The notes under the pieces: model-generated
The model's input: the letters and a program-made list of their open reading frames with translations, nothing else
Told to the model about the DNA's origin: nothing
The model's database searches: none
Shown here: piece by piece, positions 56,931 through 64,000 of the stretch
Layout of the letters: each line of letters starts with the position of its first letter
How positions within the stretch are numbered: the stretch's first letter is position 1
From: Paraburkholderia sp. HP33-1
Lineage (GTDB): Bacteria; Pseudomonadota; Gammaproteobacteria; Burkholderiales; Burkholderiaceae
DNA length: 64,000 bases
Assembly: GCF_021390595.1 (NCBI RefSeq)
Contig: NZ_JAJEJR010000002.1
Location: forward strand, 1,426,001 to 1,490,000
Reading direction: 5' to 3'
Translations under genes and position numbers: made by a program

Positions 56931-57638
56931 ATGACACTCGAATTCTTCCTGCGGCTTTTCACCGCTTTTGCTTGCGGCGTCGCGATTGGCCTCGAACGAC
57001 AGATACGCCAGCGTACCGCCGGCCTGCGCACCATCACGCTCGTCGCAAGCGGCGCCTGCCTGTTCGTCACGCTTGGCGTATTGACCGGCAACGGCATCAG
57101 CGGCATCACGCAGATCGCCGCATATGTGGTGTCCGGCGTCGGCTTTCTCGGCGGCGGCGTCATCATGCGGGACAAAGGCTCGATTCAGGGGATCAACACG
57201 GCAGCGACGCTGTGGTGCTCGGCGGCCGTCGGCGTGTTGAGCGGCGCGGGACACTACGGACCGGCGCTCGCGGGCACCGTGGTCGTGCTGCTGACCAACA
57301 CCGCGCTGCGCGAAGTGAGCCGGATGATCAACTCGACGCCGGTTTCAAACGCCGACCTCGTCCGCGAGTACGTGCTGATGATCGTCTGCCGCGAAGCCGA
57401 CGAGATCCACATTCGCACCGCGATCTCCAACTCGATGTACTCGGCGCCGCTGTCATTCCAGAGCCTGACGAGCGAAGATGTCGACGACGAGCCGGGCCGC
57501 ATTCGCGTGACGGCGACGTTGAAGTTGCATCCGAAGGATCAATCGAAGCTCGAACAGATGGCGAGTCGCCTGAGCATGGAAAAGAGCGTGTCCAGCGTCA
57601 GTTGGACCGCGCGAGAAGCGGAGCCGACGCCCGAGTGA
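56931..57638 (+). CDS. MgtC/SapB-family membrane protein
   Basis: A 235-residue protein. Residues ~1-140 hold four helices with the MgtC hallmarks GVAIGLERQIRQRTAGLRT and GVGFLGGGVIMRDKGSIQGI, TAATLWCSAAVGVLSGAG; a C-terminal ~80-residue cytosolic ACT-like/DUF domain follows (ALKLHPKDQSKLE region). MgtC proteins aid growth in low Mg2+ and inhibit F-ATPase in pathogens; here it is one of the common chromosomal relatives. No Mg riboswitch was seen upstream. Confidence 0.9.
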   Translation: MTLEFFLRLFTAFACGVAIGLERQIRQRTAGLRTITLVASGACLFVTLGVLTGNGISGITQIAAYVVSGVGFLGGGVIMRDKGSIQGINTAATLWCSAAVGVLSGAGHYGPALAGTVVVLLTNTALREVSRMINSTPVSNADLVREYVLMIVCREADEIHIRTAISNSMYSAPLSFQSLTSEDVDDEPGRIRVTATLKLHPKDQSKLEQMASRLSMEKSVSSVSWTAREAEPTPE

Positions 57639-57800
57639 AACGCGGCACGCAAGTCCCCTCTGTTCGCGCGCATCGTCTACACTTAGCTTGCAGCAGATTC
57701 AGATAATGTTAGTTCCGCGTCCTGAACAGGGACTGTCCCATAACCTTCGACTAAGCTCTATCACTGTGATTTTTTCACACTCAACCATGGAGTCTCGAAT

Positions 57801-58055
57801 ATGGAACACGGCATCATCGCATGGATCATCATCGGCGCGATTGCGGGCTGGCTCGCGGGTGTGCTGGTCAAGGGCGGCGGTTTCGGCCTGATTGTCGACA
57901 TCATCGTCGGGATCGTCGGCGCGTTCATCGGCGGCTGGCTCGCCGGCGTGCTGCATATCTCGCTCGGCAGTGGCTGGATCGGCTCGATCATTACCGCGGT
58001 GATCGGCGCGGTCATTCTGCTGTTTGTTATCCGACTCGTGCGACGAGGTTCCTGA
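57801..58055 (+). CDS. GlsB/YeaQ/YmgE-family (transglycosylase-associated) membrane protein
   Basis: An 84-residue, three-helix membrane protein: IIAWIIIGAIAGWLAGVLVKG at the N-terminus, GLIVDIIVGIVGAFIGGWLAG in the middle, and a last helix with GAVILLFVIRLVRRG. Length and glycine patterns fit GlsB/YeaQ stress proteins of unknown mechanism. A terminator follows 20 bases after the stop. Confidence 0.9.
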   Translation: MEHGIIAWIIIGAIAGWLAGVLVKGGGFGLIVDIIVGIVGAFIGGWLAGVLHISLGSGWIGSIITAVIGAVILLFVIRLVRRGS

Positions 58056-58075
58056 GCACGGCATCCGATGCATGA

Positions 58076-58109
58076 AGCGCCAGCGGGTGTGCGCCGCTGG
58101 CGCTTTTTT
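58076..58109 (+). terminator. Rho-independent terminator after the GlsB-like gene
   Basis: AGCGCCAGCGG pairs perfectly with CCGCTGGCGCT around a seven-base loop and is followed by six T. It ends the GlsB-family transcript. Confidence 0.88.
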
Positions 58110-58132
58110 CTTGTCTGATTCTTCTGCTTTTA

Positions 58133-59478
58133 TCACGGCAATTGCGGCCGTCGCGGATCAGGACGGCGGCATCGACCCTGTATCGCGCGCAGCCGCGTAT
58201 GCCATGCGAACGCCTTCTCGAGGCATTGCGGCGTGTACCCTCCGCAGCGCAATGCATCGCGGTAGTAGTCGCGCAGAAGTTCTGCGATACCCAGGATGCG
58301 CGCAATGCTCGATGATCAGCGTGGCACGTTCGCGCGGCGCGAGGCCGCGCAGATCGGCGAGACCCTGCTCGGTCACGACGACGTCCACGTCATGTTCGTT
58401 GTGATCGCAATGCGGCACCATCGGCACGATGCTCGAAATGCGGCCGTCCTTGGCGGTCGACTTGCTCGCGAACACCGCGCACGACGCATTGCGCGCAAAG
58501 TCACCCGAGCCGCCGATCCCATTCATCATATGCGTGCCGCCCACATGCGTCGAATTGACGTTGCCGTAGATATCGAATTCGAGCGCGGTATTCAGCGCGA
58601 TCAGACCGGGCCGGCGAATCACTTCGGGATGGTTGCTGACTGCCTGCGGACGCAGCACGAGCCGGTCGCGATATCGCTCGATTTCACCGAATACCTGTGC
58701 CTGCCGCGCGGTCGACAACGTGATCGACGCGCCGGACGCGAACGTGACCGTACCGGCATCCATCAGATCGAACGTCGAATCCTGAAGGACTTCTGAATAC
58801 ATCTTAAAGACATCGAAAGGCGAATCGACGAAACCTGCCAGCACCGCGTTGGCGATCGTGCCGATGCCTGCCTGCAGCGTCGGCAACTGCTTGCACATGC
58901 GGCCGGCGACCCGGAATCCAGATGTCGTGCAAGCCTTCGAGCGCGAGCGGCTGCGCAAGATTGATTTCGACGATGCCCTTGTCTGCAAGAATCGCGAAGC
59001 TCGCCGAATTGCCGACCGACATCGTCGGCACGATGCCGCCGCTCTCCGTGATCGCGGCGGCTTCGATGATCGCGACATCGAGCTTGCCGAACTGGTTCGC
59101 ACGCAACATCTCGGCCATCTCGGACAGATGCTGATCGACGAACATCACTTCGCCGCGGTTGATCGCGTCGCGCAACGTCTTGTCCACTTGAAACGGCAGA
59201 CGGCGCGCGAGCACGTGTGCTTCGGTCAGCATGCGATCCACGTCATGACCGAACGAGGCGCCCGTCATCAATGTGATGTGCAGCGCCTCGCTGTGCTGGC
59301 ACGCACGCTCGGCGAGCGCTACCGGCACGGCCTTCGCGTCGCCCGCGCGCGTTAAGCCGCTTGCGCCGACGCGCATGCCGTCGTGAATCAGGAGCGAGGC
59401 GTCGGCGGCCGCGGTGATTTTTTCGCGCAGCGCGGCGCAGCGAATGCGGTCTTCGTACATGAAAGGGAGTCTCTCCAT
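58133..59478 (-). pseudogene. Acetyl-CoA hydrolase/CoA-transferase pseudogene (internal deletion + frameshift)
   Basis: Three reading frames together encode an acetyl-CoA hydrolase/succinyl-CoA:acetate CoA-transferase (Cat1/ScpC-type). The N-terminal ~190 residues (MLTEAHVLARRLPFQVDKTL, LALEGLHDIWIP) run into another frame near 58905-58915, where AGRMCKQLPTLQAGIGTIAN resumes; about 60-90 residues that normally lie between are missing. A second shift near 58285 moves the C-terminus (EHCAHPGY to LLRDYYRDALRCGGYTPQC) to a third frame that ends at 58133. The CoA-binding and catalytic middle part (VVVTEQGLADLRGLAPRERA) is readable, but the protein is broken. Confidence 0.85.
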
Positions 59479-59632
59479 AGTCGCCAGCTCCGTCTACTGG
59501 TGCGCACCTCTGCGATGTGCTCCGCTCAATAGGCGGGTGCCGCACCCGTCGCGGCGTCTCGATCGGACGGCATCCCAAACAGGTGTTGGGTCGCGTGACA
59601 GGGTCAGCGAGAGGTGTTGCGCGTGATGCAGC

Positions 59633-59848
59633 CTAGCTGCCGAAATCGATATTGCAGAAGCTCATCGGGCCAACGCACTCGTCGGCTTTCGCTTTCGGTG
59701 CTTCCACATGCTTGCGCGCAGCAACGCTACCGGCGCGCTGGCTTTCTGCTTGCGCAACCTGCTGCTCCGACGCGGCCGGCGCCGTTTGTGCATGGGCGGC
59801 AGCGGTGGACAAAGAACAGCCAATCAGGACCATCTTCAACACTTTCAT
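59633..59848 (-). CDS. Small exported protein of unknown function
   Basis: A 71-residue protein with a strong ribosome-binding site (CGGAG six bases before the ATG) and a clear signal peptide (KVLKMVLIGCSLSTAAAHA). The ~50 mature residues are rich in Ala, Gln, Glu and Lys and end with two cysteines (ECVGPMSFCNIDFGS) that could form a disulfide. No family recognised. It is an intact small gene inside a block of pseudogenes. Confidence 0.72.
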   Translation of the reverse strand: MKVLKMVLIGCSLSTAAAHAQTAPAASEQQVAQAESQRAGSVAARKHVEAPKAKADECVGPMSFCNIDFGS

Positions 59849-59986
59849 CTCATTCTCCGGGACCTTCGACTACTGCGACGATGACTGCGAGGCGGTGACA
59901 AAACTATAAGACCGCCACCAACGTGGATAAACGGGGCCACCCGGAAGGGATCTTTCCATCTGGCAGAAAGATCCGCGAAGCATTGC

Positions 59987-61516
59987 TCAGCGCGGATTGA
60001 ACGGCGCGTCCTTGTCGAGCAACGCGGAACGAATGAAGTGCAGACAGCTCAGGATGCGCTGTAGATCGTGACGTCGATCGCGATCCGCATACACCGTTTG
60101 CAGCATGTCCGGGGCGAGCCAGGTAGTCGAGCGCACCCGCGTCAGGGCGTGCGAAGAGCCGCGCGAGATCGTCGCAGCTGTGTTCGATCACGCTGCGCCA
60201 ACGCTGTTGAAGGATCTCTGCATAGTCGGCGCGCGCCACTTCGTTGTGCAGATCTATCACCGCATGACCTACTTCGATCGTCGCGAGCATCCAGCGTAGT
60301 GCGTCGCGCCGTCGTCGTGAACGGTGCGTCAACAGCACGCGCAGTTGCGAAATGAGATCGTGCGTGCTCGACTGGAAACGTCGATTGGGACCAGACAGCT
60401 CGTCCTTGCATGCCGCCCTCGCCTGCGACCGCAGGTCGCCCATAGTGTGACAGATGAGCCAGCTCATATCGGCGGGAAAGACCACCGCGAAAACAAGGGC
60501 GGCGAGCAGCATCGCCGCAGTCAGCGCGATGCCGTTGTTGATCAGCAGATCGGGCACGTAACTGACCACGTTGTCCGGCCCCGCAAGCAGACAAAAGAAC
60601 ACCGAAAAACCGATGCCATACCCTGCCGCGCCGCGCTGCGTCGCAATGAATGCGCCGAACGCGAGTACCGACGCAGCACCCCCGCGCGCAATCGTTTGAG
60701 CAACTGATGCAGCGCATGCAGACGCGCGCACGCATCCATGAATTCCCTGTTCAGGCGCACGAGAGGCGCACTGCGCGAACGCATCACCGAGTCTTCGAAT
60801 GTGACGAACGTACGCGTTGCTTCGAGCCCGGCGATTTCATCGCCGAATTCCGCGAAACGTCGCTCGAACTGATTTCGCTCGATCCCGCGTGCGAGCACGT
60901 CGACAGCGAACGCAGTTATATTCGCGTACCTGATCTGAAGGTTACGTCGTAGCGCAAGACTCGAGTGCTGCGGCAGCAGCAATGCGCTGATTGCGCTCGA
61001 ACACACGATACCGACCGCCACTTCAGCCGCGCGCGTGAGTGCCGCGAGTAACAGCCCTTGAGGCGCGATCACGTTCGGAATGTTGATCAGCGCGGCGGTG
61101 TAACCCGCGAGCACAAAGTCGTACCACCTGAAATTCCGATACCGGACCGCCACTGCAATACAGGCGCTCACCCAAACGATCATGCCGAGCATGTACAGTT
61201 CGTGCTGCTGAGCGAACAGCCCGCCGAGCACGAGTGCGGCCACGGTCCCAACTGCCGTTCTGAGAATCCGGTAGAAGCTCTTCGCGAGCACCATGCCGCT
61301 GGACGGTTGGATCAACACGAAGACAGTGGTCATCGCAATGCCCATCGCCCGCAAACCCGCGGCGACCGTTTTCAGCAGATGCAGCCAGATCAGACCGTCG
61401 CTGCTGGCTCAGTCGCGCACGGCCCGATTGAGCACCGGTCGACTGAGTCGTCGCCGCATGACAAAGCTCGGACCGTAGAACTCCACCGACGGCTTGATCG
61501 CATGATCGCGTTTCAT
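59987..61516 (-). pseudogene. FUSC-family (AaeB/YccS-like) inner-membrane protein, disrupted
   Basis: Fragments of one FUSC protein occur in successive frames. N-terminus VEFYGPSFVMRRRLSRPVLN ends in a stop near 61409; HLLKTVAAGLRAMGIAMT is in another frame; the first FUSC domain (PSSGMVLAKSFYRILRTAVG, SALLLPQHS) reads well until LHALHQLLKRL near 60690, where a large part is deleted and the frame changes; then FGAFIATQRGAAGYGIGFSV and LLINNGIALTAAMLLAALVF follow. The last ~35 residues (LHFIRSALLDKDAPFNPR) are in yet another frame after a shift near 60115. Intact members are ~700 residues aromatic-acid or general efflux proteins. Confidence 0.85.
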
Positions 61517-61734
61517 CTGAAAACAGTGCGCCCCGGTTGGTCGCTGAAAGAGCCTCCGGGCAACGCCGCTGACACCAGCAGGCGAGCCGCCGATTGTAGG
61601 AGCCCTGGATGCGCACATTAAGATGACGGGTGCAGAACATCTGTTCCGGAACGGACAACAAGAGGTTTCTCAGACAGGCGGAAAATATGATCTCGCTGAT
61701 GAAACAGAAGGTTTGAAGGACACGCATACAAAAT

Positions 61735-62616
61735 ATGCGAGTGTTCGTGCGGGTGGTTGAAGCTGGTAGCTTCACAGCGGCGGCGCAATCGCTCAAATCA
61801 ACGACCGGCGCGATGTCTCGCGCGGTCTCGGAACTCGAGGCGCATCTGCGCACACGCCTGCTGAATCGCTCGACGCGGCGGCTGGCGCTGACCACCGCCG
61901 GCGAGCGCTAACTGAAGCGATCGCAGCAGATCCTCGGGGATGTCGATATTGCGAAAGAGGAAGCCAGTTGCGCGTACGAACGACCAACGGGCGCGCTGTG
62001 CCTGCACAGCTTTGCGAGCATCGGCCAGCACACCCTTCTGCCGGTCATTTCGCGTTATCGCGCACTTTATCCTGACGTGACCATCGAGTTGACACTATCG
62101 CAGCGCATGCCCGATCTGTTCGAGGGCAGTGCCGATGTAGCAGTGATCGGCGCGCCGGAAAAACCGGCTGACCTCGCGCATCACGAATGTCTGATCCTGC
62201 ATATGCCGGCGTTCCCGCCACATGAATGGACGCTCGACGACCCGAACGGCCGTGAGCTGATGGAAGTCGACGGGCCGGTGCATGTGAACATCGCGGAATC
62301 ATTGGTCGTGGCAATCCGCGAGGGCATGGGTATCGGCATGGTGCCGCTTTGTGCTGCCATTTCGGGATTGCGCGACGGCACGCTGGTGGGCGTGTTGCCG
62401 GACTATACGCTGCAGAAGACGACTGTTTATGCGCTATATCCGCCGCGCAAGTTCATCGATGCAAAGACGCGGACATGGGTCGAATTCCTGCGCTCACATC
62501 TGCCGAAGATCATTGCGCGCGACGAGGCATTCCTCGCTGAGGTCGGGCAAATGGGATCAGTAGATAGTCCAATGCCGGTTGAGGCTTGCCTTGGACTTTG
62601 GGCTGCTACGGAGTAG
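61735..62616 (+). pseudogene. LysR-family regulator pseudogene (nonsense + in-frame deletion)
   Basis: The region reads as a CrgA-type LTTR from VFVRVVEAGSFTAAAQSL through RLLNRSTRRLALTTAGER, where a TAA at 61909-61911 replaces a residue that is tyrosine in relatives. The frame then continues intact (LKRSQQILGDVDIAKEEA) to 62616. Near VIGAPEKPADLAHHECL about 30-40 residues of the effector domain appear to be missing. The upstream GACACGCATACAAAATATG also looks like a normal N-terminus with one inserted base. It is divergent from the FUSC gene, the usual regulator/efflux pairing, and both have been lost. Confidence 0.8.
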
Positions 62617-62773
62617 CGGCCGGAGGGGGCTCGACGCTTGTTTAAGTGCAAGTCGTGTGCGCAAGCAAGTGTCGATAATCCGGTGAATTTTAGAGAGTGT
62701 CTGGCACCGGTTCCCGGCCACATTTTTCGTTCAGTCGAACACGTCATCTGCTTCGATGACGGCCGCGTAAACG

Positions 62774-62805
62774 CAGAAACCCCACCGCGAGGGGTGGGGT
62801 TTCTG
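62774..62805 (-). terminator. rRNA operon terminator
   Basis: A perfect 13-base-pair hairpin (CAGAAACCCCACC / GGTGGGGTTTCTG, six-base loop) lies 13 bases downstream of the 5S 3' end in the direction of rRNA transcription. Placement and stability fit an rrn terminator, though a long T-run is missing. Confidence 0.8.
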
Positions 62806-62818
62806 ACTGGGTAAGGAG

Positions 62819-62931
62819 CCTGACGATTACCTACTTTCACACGGGCAATCCGCACTATCATCGGCGTGGAGTCGTTTCACGGTCCTGTTCGGGATGGGAA
62901 GGGGTGGGACCGACTCGCTATGGTCATCAGG
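62819..62931 (-). rRNA. rrf: 5S ribosomal RNA
   Basis: The minus strand reads GCCTGATGACCATAGCGAG at the 5' end, CCCATCCCGAACAGGACCG in the middle and GTGTGAAAGTAGG near the 3' end, all diagnostic of bacterial 5S rRNA; the ends (CCTGA/TCAGG) pair as helix I. Ends are approximate within 2 bases. Confidence 0.96.
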
Positions 62932-63063
62932 CATGACGGGTTGCTGCGTCGCTACGGGTGAGCGCCACAGCCAATCGGGAAGAAGCGTAAAGGATTCGTG
63001 TGTGGGGGTTGTGCTGTTTCTGGCACAACATGGATCTCAACCGGTGAAACCCACCGGTTATAG

Positions 63064-64000
<937 letters not shown>

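Overview
The window is GC-rich chromosomal DNA from a beta-proteobacterium of the Burkholderia/Paraburkholderia/Cupriavidus type. This rests on codon use, on gene families typical of that group (OprB-type porins, many ABC importers, a complete mdc operon, HutC-type GntR regulators, FisR-like sulfur control) and on the 5S/23S rRNA sequence at the right edge. No phage, insertion sequence, CRISPR array or tRNA was seen.

Layout. (1) 1-8.3 kb: a divergent catabolic and uptake block. A 2OG-Fe(II) oxygenase and an FAD-linked oxidase run left; a polar amino-acid ABC transporter plus a HutC-type repressor run right. Two GTATATAC operator-like sites lie between them. A second HutC-type gene, an isoprenylcysteine methyltransferase-like membrane enzyme and an arylamine N-acetyltransferase follow. 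(2) 8.6-16.7 kb: a six-gene iron locus: a Fur-box-like site and sigma70 promoter, then an OprB-type porin, a periplasmic beta-propeller, a Tat-exported DyP peroxidase and an FbpABC-type ferric iron importer. (3) 16.7-20 kb: LysR/DMT pair and an MFS carrier. (4) 20.1-27.2 kb: GntR regulator and malonate decarboxylase operon mdcABCDEGH. (5) 27.2-32.3 kb: a sulfide/sulfane-sulfur module: TauE-type exporter, DUF442-SQR fusion, persulfide dioxygenase, and a divergent sigma54 activator whose three cysteines have the FisR spacing, with a striking operator array between. (6) 32.4-47.9 kb: a looser accessory region with an acyl-CoA ligase, cupin, branched-chain amino-acid-type binding protein, hydrolases and hydrolase remnants, a haem-motif-bearing outer-membrane barrel with a dihaem cytochrome, a P-type ATPase with PPK2, SnoaL-like, LysR and DUF2784 genes. 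(7) 48-53.2 kb: a galactofuranose-type ABC importer (ytfQ-ytfR-ytfT-yjfF) with a perfect operator palindrome upstream and a UUCG-capped intercistronic hairpin. (8) 53.2-58.1 kb: housekeeping and envelope genes. (9) 58.1-62.6 kb: three consecutive large pseudogenes (acetyl-CoA hydrolase/transferase, FUSC protein, LysR) with one small intact secreted gene. (10) 62.7-64 kb: the distal end of an rRNA operon on the minus strand (terminator, 5S, partial 23S).

How it works together. Several blocks are self-contained 'sense, import, convert' units with their regulator beside them. The most notable are the composite iron operon (outer-membrane porin through haem peroxidase to inner-membrane importer under apparent Fur control) and the sulfane-sulfur regulon, where an inverted repeat followed by phased TGGCAG repeats sits between the activator and a near-consensus sigma54 promoter for the oxidation genes. 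The block next to the rRNA operon is decaying by deletions, frameshifts and a nonsense codon. All functional names are from recognisable motifs and family knowledge; no database search was run.
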